From NCBI GenBank assembly GCA_964539095.1, contig CAZIFL010000003.1, forward strand, positions 1 through 64,000: a stretch of 64,000 bases of DNA, read 5' to 3'. The notes under the pieces are model-generated. The model saw only the letters and a program-made list of their open reading frames with translations, was not told the DNA's origin and made no database searches. The position numbers and the translations under genes were made by a program. Positions 14,967-22,124 of this stretch are shown here, one piece after another. Numbering within the stretch: the first letter of the stretch is position 1; each line of letters begins with the position of its first letter. The DNA is from DAIPKP01 sp964539095. Lineage in GTDB: Bacteria; Synergistota; Synergistia; Synergistales; Aminiphilaceae.

Positions 14967-17192
14967 TTAGGTGAAATGTTCGGTGTCGTTTGTTCTCCCG
15001 CGTTGAAGCCTCTCTCCCAGAGTGGTAACGCGGTTCTTGCTCTCTCCCCGCTTCAGGCAGAGAGCAAGGGCTTTTTTCGTTCCCAGAAGGATTACAAGCT
15101 CCTTACCCCTGGTGACTCCGGTGTAGAGCAGATTGCGCTGCAGGAGCATATAGTGCTGGGTATGCACCGGGAGGATCACCCCTGGATATTCGCTCCCCTG
15201 GCTTTTGTGCACGCTTATGGCGTAGGCGAGAATCAGCTCGTCCAGCTCCTGAAAGGAGTAGCGAAGGCTTCGATCGTCGAAGCGTACCAGCAGCTCCTGA
15301 TCTTCGGAAGAGATCTTTTCGATGTATCCCATATCGCCGTTAAAAACATCTTTATCGTAGTTGTTCACCACCTGGAGCACCTTATCCCGTTCACGAAAGG
15401 TGGAGCCGAAACGTTCTATGGAAGGCCCCGAAGGATTTAAGCCTTCCTGAAGCTGCCGGTTCAGTTGCAGCACCCCCAGATGCCCCCGCATCATGGGGGA
15501 GAGCACCTGGATATCCCGCAGAGGATGGAGCCCGAAACGCCGGGGAATCCGTTCGGTGATCATCCGCAGAATAAGATCCCCCCCTCGTTCGGGATCTTCG
15601 CACTCCACAAAGTAGAAATCCGAAAGCCCCTTATCGTTTTTGGAGGGGAAGAAGGGATACTCCCCCTGATTGATCCGGTGGGCGTTGGTGATGATGGCGC
15701 TTGTGGACGCCTGGCGGTAGATGGTATCCAGCCGGGCCACCGGAAGAACTCCTGAAGCGATGCAATCCTGAAGGACCTTGCCCGGCCCCACCGAGGGAAG
15801 CTGATCCGCATCCCCCACCAGAATAAGGGTGCTCCTTCGGGAGAGGGCCCGTACAAACTGCCAGGCCAGCACCAGATCGATCATGCTCGCCTCGTCGAGA
15901 ATGAAGACATCCCCCTCCAGGGGGTTGTCGCTGTGGCGTTTGAATCCTCCCGTGCGGGGATCGAACTCCAGAAGCCGGTGCAGCGTTTTGGCCTCCTCTC
16001 CGGTGGCCTCGCTCATCCGTTTGGCCGCACGCCCTGTGGGGGCGCCGAGAACAACCTTCCTCCGGGCGGCCCGAAAGAGAGTGCAGAGAATGGTGATGAT
16101 GGTGGTCTTTCCCACCCCGGGGCCTCCGGTGATAATGCACATCTTGTGCTGCAGCGCCGTGAGAAGGGCTTTCCGCTGGGATTCTCCCAGAACGAGAGAG
16201 TGCTGCTCCTCCGCCCACTCCAGCGCCGCAGCGTGATTGGAGGGGATGGAGAGGGGGCCCGTGGCGAGAAGCTGGCGAATCTGTTCGCTCAGCCGAAGCT
16301 CGCATTCATCCATGGCGGTGAGGTAGATCAGCGGGTTTTCTTCAAGAGACTCTGCCCCTTGGCGGATATCCTCGTGTTCCCGGAGCCTTCCGGAGGAGAG
16401 GGCCTCATCCACCGCTTTATGTACCACCTCGGGGGGGATCTCCAGAAGAGCAGCGGTCTTCTCCTCCAGCTCCTGCCGGGGATAGGCGCAGTGTCCCTGG
16501 CCGGTAAGCTCTTGAAGAAGGAACTCCACTCCTGCCTTTCCTCGAAGAGGGGAGTCCTTGGGAATTCCCAAGCGCTCCGCCACGGCATCCGCCGTTTTGA
16601 ACCCCATCCCCCAGATATCCCGGGCGAGGCAGTAGGGATCTTCCTGGATCTTCTGGATCGCCTGATCTCCGTAGGCCTTGTATATGCGGAAAGCCCGGCT
16701 TGTCCCCACTCCATGACTGTGGAGAAAGACCATGATATGCCGGATTTCCTTCTGCTCTTTCCAGGTCTCCACAATCCGGGAAGAGCGGGTGGGGCCGATA
16801 CCTTCCACCTCCTCCAACCGGGAGGGCTCCTCTTCGATAACCCGAAAGACCTCCATGCCGAAGGCCCGGATAAGCCGTGCCGCCATGGCCTTGCCGATGC
16901 CGTGGATCATCCCCGAGGCGAGGTACTGCTGCATCCCCTCCAGGCTCCCCGGAGGCGTGGCCCGGATAACATCTCCCTGAAACTGGCGGCCGTACGTAGG
17001 ATCTATCTTCCAGCGTCCCTCCGCCCGGACCCACTCCCCGGGATGTGCCGAGGGGAGGGTTCCCGTAAGGGTAACCAGATCCCGGAACTCTCTCGCCTTT
17101 ATGCGCAGAACAGAAAAGCCCGTCTCCGGGCTGTGAAAGGTAATGCGTTCGATGCTTCCTTCAAGAACGGCATCTTCTCTCGCAGAATGCAT
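14967..17192 (-). CDS. recD2: RecD2-type 5'-3' DNA helicase
   Basis: 741 residues, the normal RecD2 length. The N-terminal region contains helix-hairpin-helix repeats (GIGKAMAARLIRAFG, VEGIGPTRSSRIVE, about 98-145). The Walker A motif GGPGVGKTT is at 356-364, Walker B is FILDEASMIDL, and the C-terminal helicase motif is AYAISVHKSQGSEYPGVILP. RecD2 acts in DNA repair and replication restart outside RecBCD. The ATG sits three bases after the stop of the upstream HD-GYP gene with only a weak site, so translation is probably coupled. Confidence 0.95.
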   Translation of the reverse strand: MHSAREDAVLEGSIERITFHSPETGFSVLRIKAREFRDLVTLTGTLPSAHPGEWVRAEGRWKIDPTYGRQFQGDVIRATPPGSLEGMQQYLASGMIHGIGKAMAARLIRAFGMEVFRVIEEEPSRLEEVEGIGPTRSSRIVETWKEQKEIRHIMVFLHSHGVGTSRAFRIYKAYGDQAIQKIQEDPYCLARDIWGMGFKTADAVAERLGIPKDSPLRGKAGVEFLLQELTGQGHCAYPRQELEEKTAALLEIPPEVVHKAVDEALSSGRLREHEDIRQGAESLEENPLIYLTAMDECELRLSEQIRQLLATGPLSIPSNHAAALEWAEEQHSLVLGESQRKALLTALQHKMCIITGGPGVGKTTIITILCTLFRAARRKVVLGAPTGRAAKRMSEATGEEAKTLHRLLEFDPRTGGFKRHSDNPLEGDVFILDEASMIDLVLAWQFVRALSRRSTLILVGDADQLPSVGPGKVLQDCIASGVLPVARLDTIYRQASTSAIITNAHRINQGEYPFFPSKNDKGLSDFYFVECEDPERGGDLILRMITERIPRRFGLHPLRDIQVLSPMMRGHLGVLQLNRQLQEGLNPSGPSIERFGSTFRERDKVLQVVNNYDKDVFNGDMGYIEKISSEDQELLVRFDDRSLRYSFQELDELILAYAISVHKSQGSEYPGVILPVHTQHYMLLQRNLLYTGVTRGKELVILLGTKKALALCLKRGESKNRVTTLGERLQRGRTNDTEHFT

Positions 17193-17195
17193 GGA

Positions 17196-18527
17196 TTACA
17201 GGAGGCTCCAGGTCTTTCCGGGAGAGAGGAGGGGGGCGTATTTTGACGGGAGCGAGGGGCTCTTGTCGGTTCGGAGGGGGAGGGCTTTAAGGGCTGCATC
17301 CACTACCCTGGGATCGTAGAGGGTCCCCCGGCAGGAGAGCAGATGTTCCCGCACCTCCTCGGCGCTTCGGGGGCCGTGATAGGGGCGCAGGCTCATCATG
17401 GCATCCACCACATCTGCCACCGCAAGAATCCGGGATTCGAGAAGAGTCTCTTCCTTTGAGAGTCCTTCGGGATAGCCGGAGCCGTCCCATCGCTCGTGGT
17501 GTTCCCGGATGATCCGCGCCAGTTGATGTTCTTTGAGAATGTTTTCTACCATATCGGCCCCATCTCCGGGGTGTTGTTTGATAATGTCGTACTCCTCCGG
17601 AGTGAGGCGCCCCTTTTTGAGGAGAATCGCATCGGGGGAGAAGAGCTTTCCCAAATCGTGAAGAAGCCCTGCCCGAACGAGCAGATCCTGTTTCGAGGCG
17701 GAGAGGCCGAGGGCTTTCGCGATGACTCGGGCGTTGTCCGCCACCTTGCAGGAGTGGTGGGATGTATAGGCATCCCGTTTCTCTAGTACCATCGACATGG
17801 TGAAAAGCTGCGTTTCCAGGGCATGATGCCGGGTGAAATAGGATGTAATGCTGTAGACGAGCGCACCCATAAGAACAAAGGAGAAGAGGAGCAGGTGTCG
17901 TACCACGCGATCCCGAAAAAAACTTTGGAAAAATGCGGTCTCCTGAAGGTAGTATCCCGCTGCGAGAGGGATCCCCCGTGGCTCTGGAGTGATGATGATC
18001 TGAGAGCCCAGAAGGGCATTGATCGTCTGAAGTACCTCCACGTTGTCGGTTCCGAGAAGAGCGTAGTACCCTGAAAAAGTGCTGTCCTCGAAAACGAGGG
18101 GGATCTTTTGGGCCAGATAAAAATCTCCGTTTTTTGGGAGAACCTTGAGAGTCCGGGCGGGGAGCGAGGGGAGCAGTGACTCATCGAGAAAGGGGGTGCC
18201 GAAACGGTAGAGAAGATCGTTTTCTTTTACTATCAGCCATTCCTGGACGCCGTAGCTCTCGTGCATCTCCTGGAACCGCTCTTCGAGGAAGTCTCTGTCA
18301 TCATCCTCCACCGCACGCACCATGGCATCCCAGTAGAAAAAGCCCTCGAAAAGGGTATCAAAGCGCTGGCTGATGTCCCTGGAGAGAAGCTCTCGGGCAA
18401 ACTCCAGATGCTTTTCGAGCATCTCCTGGTGTGAAAAGAAAAGAATGCCTCCTACCAGTGAGGAAAGCAGGAGAGAGATCATAATTGAAAGGTGAATCCG
18501 ACGGCCTCGCTGTGATGTCACGTTCAT
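17196..18527 (-). CDS. Membrane HD-GYP c-di-GMP phosphodiesterase
   Basis: 443 residues: transmembrane helix (about 12-32), an extracytoplasmic sensor of roughly 180 residues similar to CHASE4 (TLFEGFFYWDAMVRAVEDDD is typical), a second helix (about 212-232), then an HD-GYP domain. Catalytic blocks are HSCKVA, LLHDLGKLF, HPGDGADM, HHERWDGSGYPEG and ADVVDAMMSLRPY. It should hydrolyse c-di-GMP in response to an external signal. An AAAGGAGC site precedes the ATG. It is co-transcribed with recD2, an unusual pairing. Confidence 0.92.
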   Translation of the reverse strand: MNVTSQRGRRIHLSIMISLLLSSLVGGILFFSHQEMLEKHLEFARELLSRDISQRFDTLFEGFFYWDAMVRAVEDDDRDFLEERFQEMHESYGVQEWLIVKENDLLYRFGTPFLDESLLPSLPARTLKVLPKNGDFYLAQKIPLVFEDSTFSGYYALLGTDNVEVLQTINALLGSQIIITPEPRGIPLAAGYYLQETAFFQSFFRDRVVRHLLLFSFVLMGALVYSITSYFTRHHALETQLFTMSMVLEKRDAYTSHHSCKVADNARVIAKALGLSASKQDLLVRAGLLHDLGKLFSPDAILLKKGRLTPEEYDIIKQHPGDGADMVENILKEHQLARIIREHHERWDGSGYPEGLSKEETLLESRILAVADVVDAMMSLRPYHGPRSAEEVREHLLSCRGTLYDPRVVDAALKALPLRTDKSPSLPSKYAPLLSPGKTWSLL

Positions 18528-18795
18528 GCTCCTTTTCTCCGTGGTTTTTACAAAAAAACGTTCTGCGGAAACTTTTGTGGACTTCGCCCGTAGTATTTCC
18601 AGAGGAGCCGCTCCATCATACTACGGAAAATCTTTTCCGAAAAGAATCTCCGGAGATTTTCGCGGGAGATGTTCCCTCTCATCTGTGGAGGTTTTTGGTT
18701 GCCGGTTTTTGCCTCGGGGGAAGAGTTAGGTGGTCCTTAGTAAGGAGCATGGAGGATGCGTATTTTTTTACAGGGACAAAAAAATGTGTGTTTCA

Positions 18796-18825
18796 TTGCA
18801 AAAACCCCTATCATTGTGATATTCT
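18796..18825 (+). promoter_or_regulatory. Promoter for ferredoxin genes
   Basis: TTGCAA (18796-18801), an 18-base spacer and TATTCT (18820-18825), about 45 bases before the first ferredoxin. The gap 18528-18870 otherwise shows no gene and must also contain the promoter of the minus-strand HD-GYP gene. Confidence 0.5.
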
Positions 18826-18870
18826 GCTCCCCAGAAGAAAGACTAAAGATTTTTTAAGGAGGTATGGGTT

Positions 18871-19038
18871 ATGGCTGCGGTAGTAAATAAAGATACCTGT
18901 GTAGGTTGTGAGGCTTGTGTAGCCTCCTGTCCCGTGGAGGCCATTGCCATGGTGGATGGCAAGGCGGAAGTGAACGATGCCTGCGTGGATTGCGGTGCCT
19001 GCGTGAGCACCTGTCCTGTGGAGGCCATCTCTCTTTAG
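18871..19038 (+). CDS. 2[4Fe-4S] ferredoxin (copy 1)
   Basis: 55 residues with two cluster motifs, CVGCEACVASCPVEA and CVDCGACVSTCPVEA, typical of clostridial-type low-potential ferredoxins. It would carry electrons from pyruvate:ferredoxin oxidoreductase (49.2-52.8 kb) and other keto-acid oxidoreductases. AAGGAGGT lies seven bases before the ATG. It is nearly identical to the next gene, differing at two residues in the cysteine loops (Ser/Ala and Thr/Ala), which marks a recent tandem duplication. Confidence 0.95.
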   Translation: MAAVVNKDTCVGCEACVASCPVEAIAMVDGKAEVNDACVDCGACVSTCPVEAISL

Positions 19039-19193
19039 GAGTATCTGCGAAGCCCTCGCACCTGTTCAGAAGGCCCCTCCCTCGGGGGAGGGACGATCGC
19101 TGGAAATGTCGTGAAGAGGATCCCCCTAGTGGGTTTTCCGTGATATCGGAAAAAGAGACGTCGGTTTCTTTAAAGTTGAAGGAGGTAATGATT

Positions 19194-19361
19194 ATGGCTG
19201 CAGTAGTGAATAAAGACACCTGCGTAGGTTGTGAGGCCTGTGTAGCCGCCTGTCCCGTGGAGGCCATTGCGATGGTGGATGGCAAGGCGGAAGTGAACGA
19301 TGCCTGTGTGGATTGTGGTGCTTGCGTGAGCGCCTGCCCCGTGGAGGCCATCTCTCTGTAG
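19194..19361 (+). CDS. 2[4Fe-4S] ferredoxin (copy 2)
   Basis: 55 residues, with cluster motifs CVGCEACVAACPVEA and CVDCGACVSACPVEA. Start chosen at 19194 by alignment with copy 1; an ATG two codons earlier (19188) is also possible after GGAGGT. A 155-base spacer separates the copies; it contains a GC-rich hairpin (CCCTCCC/GGGAGGG) without a U run, so read-through from copy 1 is likely. A strong terminator follows at 19402. Confidence 0.95.
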   Translation: MAAVVNKDTCVGCEACVAACPVEAIAMVDGKAEVNDACVDCGACVSACPVEAISL

Positions 19362-19401
19362 CTCTTGTGAGGCTGTGATTGTTTCCCGATACGGCCCATG
19401 T

Positions 19402-19432
19402 AAAAAAAGCGACCCCTAGGGGTCGCTTTTTT
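19402..19432 (+). terminator. Intrinsic terminator after ferredoxins
   Basis: GCGACCCCT/AGGGGTCGC is a perfect 9-bp stem at 19409-19426, preceded by seven A and followed by TTTTTT. Confidence 0.95.
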
Positions 19433-19433
19433 G

Positions 19434-19462
19434 TTGACTTTTTTGAGATCCTGGCGTACTCT
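19434..19462 (+). promoter_or_regulatory. Promoter of the dtxR-feoA operon
   Basis: TTGACT (19434-19439), a 17-base spacer and TACTCT (19457-19462), starting two bases after the ferredoxin terminator. Confidence 0.55.
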
Positions 19463-19476
19463 TGGACAGAAGGCAT

Positions 19477-19494
19477 TGTTAGGCCCTTATAACA
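19477..19494. promoter_or_regulatory. Candidate iron-regulator operator upstream of dtxR
   Basis: TGTTA (19477-19481) and TAACA (19490-19494) form an inverted repeat around GGCCCTTA, about ten bases past the predicted start site. The same TGTTAG/CTAACA half-sites occur in the feoA-feoB promoter at 24897-24915. Autoregulation by the adjacent DtxR-type protein is inferred. Confidence 0.5.
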
Positions 19495-19510
19495 CCATGG
19501 GAGGAAGAGC

Positions 19511-20194
19511 ATGAGTGTTTCTTCAAGAGTAGAGGATTATCTGGAGGCCATTCTGGCCATGGAGATTGAAAAAGGAAAGGCCACGGTAACGGAGCTTGCC
19601 CGAAGGGTGAATGTCTCTAAGGCCACCGTGGTAGCCACCTGCCGCAAGCTTATGGATGCGGCCATGTTGGAGCATGAGCAGTACGGAGATCTGCGGCTTA
19701 CCGAAGAGGGGCGCTCCCGGGCTCTGCAGGTCTATCGGCGGCACGAGCATCTGACGTACCTTTTCTCCGAGCTTTTGGGAATAGAACGCTTCCGGGCCCA
19801 GGAGATAGCCTGTGTTATGGAGCATGAACTTGATCACTCCGCGGAGCATCGTCTTTTGGGGTTGGTGGATTATATCGCCCGGGCCCGGCGGGAGAAACAG
19901 CCTTGGGTGCAGGAGCTTTCCCAGAGCATGGAGGCCATGGAACAAAAAGAAGAACTTTGCCTCCCCCTGATGCTCGCAGAGCCCGGGAGGTTCTACCGTG
20001 TGGTGAGGGTGACGGCGGAGCAGGAGCAGCGCCTTGCTCTTGCTGAACAGGGGATTTACCCCGGTTCCGAGGTGGAGTATCTCCGCAGGAACGAGGATGA
20101 GGGGGAGAGTTTTTCTTTGAATGTTTCCGTGCATAAGCGCCCACTCTCTCTGGATCGAGAGCAAGCAGTATCCATATGGATTGAGGAGGTGTGA
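19511..20194 (+). CDS. DtxR/MntR-family metal-dependent repressor
   Basis: 227 residues. The N-terminal winged helix (SSRVEDYLEAILAMEIEKGK, then VTELARRVNVSKATVVATCRKL) is followed by the metal-binding and dimerisation region (LGIERFRAQEIACVMEHELD, HRLL) and a C-terminal FeoA/SH3-like domain. Regulators of this family bind Fe2+ or Mn2+ and repress uptake genes. It is followed four bases later by feoA and faces the feoA-feoB operon across about 2 kb, so an iron-responsive role is most likely. A GGGAGGAAGAGC site precedes the ATG. Confidence 0.92.
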   Translation: MSVSSRVEDYLEAILAMEIEKGKATVTELARRVNVSKATVVATCRKLMDAAMLEHEQYGDLRLTEEGRSRALQVYRRHEHLTYLFSELLGIERFRAQEIACVMEHELDHSAEHRLLGLVDYIARARREKQPWVQELSQSMEAMEQKEELCLPLMLAEPGRFYRVVRVTAEQEQRLALAEQGIYPGSEVEYLRRNEDEGESFSLNVSVHKRPLSLDREQAVSIWIEEV

Positions 20195-20197
20195 CCC

Positions 20198-20434
20198 ATG
20201 TTTCCTCTTTGTTTTGCCGAAGAAGGTACGGAAGTCAAGGTTTTGCGCCTCTCTGGAGGGGAAAGTATGCACCGGAGACTGGCGGATATGGGAATTATCC
20301 CCGGTGTGGTTCTTCGTGTTCTCCGGGGTGGCTGTGCCGAGGGGCCTGCCATGGTTGCCCTGGGAGAGAGCCGTCTTGCCCTGGGGCACGGTATGGCCAA
20401 CCGAATCTTTGTAACGCACAAGGACGTGGCCTGA
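20198..20434 (+). CDS. feoA: FeoA-family protein (copy linked to dtxR)
   Basis: 78 residues with the FeoA/SH3-like pattern MHRRLADMGIIPGVVLRVL and a C-terminal LALGHGMANRIFV. FeoA proteins assist or regulate FeoB-mediated ferrous iron uptake in the cytoplasm. It starts four bases after the dtxR stop and so is translated with it. A second FeoA gene lies directly before feoB at 24620-24841. The pair may have separate roles, one with the transporter and one with the regulator. Confidence 0.88.
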   Translation: MFPLCFAEEGTEVKVLRLSGGESMHRRLADMGIIPGVVLRVLRGGCAEGPAMVALGESRLALGHGMANRIFVTHKDVA

Positions 20435-20472
20435 CCAACCCCTAAAGAAGGGGAATATAATACGACAGACAC

Positions 20473-20513
20473 AAGGAGATCCTCCCTCGTTTCAGAGGGA
20501 GGATCTCCTTTTT
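20473..20513 (+). terminator. Strong intrinsic terminator between converging iron operons
   Basis: AAGGAGATCCTCCCTC (20473-20488) pairs perfectly with GAGGGAGGATCTCCTT (20495-20510) and is followed by TTT. It separates the dtxR-feoA transcript from the converging feoB-side operon. Confidence 0.92.
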
Positions 20514-20520
20514 GCATTCT

Positions 20521-20697
20521 TCAGAGGTTTCGGATGGAGGAAGAAAGATTGTGCGGAGAGAGGGGGCGGGAAGGCTTTTCTGCAAGCGTGGATACCTGCT
20601 GTAAGAAATTTTCCCAATCCAAAAAACCCGCTTCCCGAGCCTCCAGAGCTTCTGTAAGCCCTGAAGGGGATGCCATTTCTCCCAGCGCATAGACCAT
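20521..20697 (-). CDS. Small protein of 58 residues at end of the feo operon
   Basis: A 58-codon frame starting MVYALGEMASPSGL with AAGGAGG at about eight bases before the ATG. It is rich in Glu and Ala, with a short helical N-terminal half and a Ser/Pro/Leu-rich tail, and has no membrane segment. It is the last gene of the minus-strand feoA-feoB operon, 88 bases after the DUF4198 gene with a hairpin between them. I recognise no family. The strong ribosome site and operon position support expression. Confidence 0.55.
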   Translation of the reverse strand: MVYALGEMASPSGLTEALEAREAGFLDWENFLQQVSTLAEKPSRPLSPHNLSSSIRNL

Positions 20698-20728
20698 GAA
20701 AATGCCTCCTTGCGAATATGATGCGTAA

Positions 20729-20753
20729 AGCCGGCAGAAGAGTTCTGCCGGCT
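20729..20753 (-). terminator. Hairpin between DUF4198 gene and small gene
   Basis: AGCCGGCAGA (20729-20738) and TCTGCCGGCT (20744-20753) form a perfect 10-bp stem followed on the minus strand by TTT only. It may attenuate the small gene or protect the upstream mRNA end. Confidence 0.6.
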
Positions 20754-20785
20754 CGTCGAGGGGTGTATTGCGAGGATGTGCTTAC

Positions 20786-21595
20786 TTACATATCGCGAAC
20801 TTGAACCCAGATCACTGCATCCTGGGAAAGTTCCTTGCCTTTGTGCTCCGTCTTGGGGCCTACTCCGAGGGCTGCAAACCCCCACCATCCCGCTTTGGGA
20901 AGGGCGTAAACGAAGGTGCCGTTGGCATCTGCCTTGATAGTCTGGGTAACGAAGCAGTCCTGGGGAGCCTCCAAAGCCGCCTCGGCTTCGAAGGCGTTCT
21001 TCTCCTGGTTCGGCTGGTGGTTCAGATACTCCACTTCGACCTCCGCAAAGGGGACAGGATTGCCGTCGGAGTAGACCACGCCGGAGAAGACGTTTCCCGT
21101 CCAGAGGCCGTAGGGCTTCGCCAAGGGGAGGATCTCCGCCGGGAGTCCCACCAGGCTATCCCAATCCGTGGGGAGCCCTGCAAGATTAACCACGATCTTG
21201 GTGAACTGCTGCATGTAGGCATCTTCGGATCCTTCGAAGTATATTGCCGGGGCGAGAGCGAAGATGTAGTCTCCCATGCTCTTGAGGCGGTAGGATGTCT
21301 CGTAGCCCTTCCCCACGTTTCCAAGGCTGGTCCACATGATGGGTTTCAGGGTCTCTATAAGATCTGTCTTCTCCCCCTTATGCACCACGAAAAATTCCTG
21401 GGGGGTCCCCATGTCCATGGTATGCCCCGCCTCGAAAGGATGGGTGAAGATTGCCGTCAGAGGAAGGTTGCCTCCCTTTTCGAGGGCGGATTCCGGGGTG
21501 TAGATCATCTGAAAGTGTGCTGCTCCGGGGGCGGCGGTAAGAGCAAGAAGGGCGGCGACGCTGAGGCAAAGGTGGAACAATCTTTTGGTTTGCAT
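20786..21595 (-). CDS. Periplasmic DUF4198-family metal-uptake-associated protein
   Basis: 269 residues with a clear signal peptide (LCLSVAALLALTAAPGAA, mature start near residue 27 at HFQMIYTP). The exported domain (FTHPFEAGHTMDMG, FSGVVYSDGNPVPFAEVEVEYLN) matches DUF4198, a periplasmic beta-sandwich family seen beside metal transporters, including nickel and iron systems. The N-terminal His after signal cleavage and further His/Met residues could bind metal. It lies in the feoA-feoB operon after a Cys-rich exported protein, so a role in delivering Fe2+ to FeoB is plausible but not shown. An AAAGGAG site precedes the ATG. Confidence 0.8.
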   Translation of the reverse strand: MQTKRLFHLCLSVAALLALTAAPGAAHFQMIYTPESALEKGGNLPLTAIFTHPFEAGHTMDMGTPQEFFVVHKGEKTDLIETLKPIMWTSLGNVGKGYETSYRLKSMGDYIFALAPAIYFEGSEDAYMQQFTKIVVNLAGLPTDWDSLVGLPAEILPLAKPYGLWTGNVFSGVVYSDGNPVPFAEVEVEYLNHQPNQEKNAFEAEAALEAPQDCFVTQTIKADANGTFVYALPKAGWWGFAALGVGPKTEHKGKELSQDAVIWVQVRDM

Positions 21596-21694
21596 AGAGA
21601 ATCTCTCCTTTAACGATACAAAATTTTGTGGGGATATTCCCCTTGTGAATACGTTTCACGCGCTTTGTGTCTCTTGGGGCGGAGTTTTCGTGCT

Positions 21695-22024
21695 CTAAAA
21701 AACGTCTTCTCCCTTGATCTCGATGGAATGTCCCGGACCCGCGTCGAAAAGTACCACGTAGGGTACTTCGGGAATGTCGAAAACGAAGCTTGAATCCTCG
21801 GCCATCACGCCCTCCACGATAATATTACCCTCCGTGTCGAGAACCTTCATGCTTATTCCTGAGGCGGAGGAGCCATCGGAGAAGCCTCCCTCACATGTGG
21901 CGGTGCCGTCCATATTGTCATAGCATGTGCAGAGAGGGGTGTGAGCCAGGGCGGCGGTGCCGAAGACCATCATCCCCAGAGCGAGAATCAGGGCAAAACC
22001 TTTGCGAAAAGCGGTGCTGTTCAT
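21695..22024 (-). CDS. Small exported Cys-containing protein of the feo operon
   Basis: 109 residues. A signal peptide (FALILALGMMVFGTAALA) is followed by HTPLCTCYDNMDGTATCEGG, giving a mature N-terminal His and three cysteines (CxC...C) that could coordinate metal. The rest is a small beta-rich domain (GISMKVLDTEGNIIVEG). Similar exported proteins occur next to FeoB in other anaerobes, from memory of the pattern. It lies between feoB and the DUF4198 gene. A TTAGGG direct repeat at 22060 and 22073 precedes it. Function as a periplasmic Fe2+ chaperone is inference. Confidence 0.72.
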   Translation of the reverse strand: MNSTAFRKGFALILALGMMVFGTAALAHTPLCTCYDNMDGTATCEGGFSDGSSASGISMKVLDTEGNIIVEGVMAEDSSFVFDIPEVPYVVLFDAGPGHSIEIKGEDVF

Positions 22025-22124
22025 CTTTTTTCCTCCTTAACTGTTTGGAAATCCTTTCCTTAGGGAGCCTTGTTAGGGCTCCAGCGAAAACGAGGGGGCG
22101 ACTATGAAATATGGCCGAAAAAGA

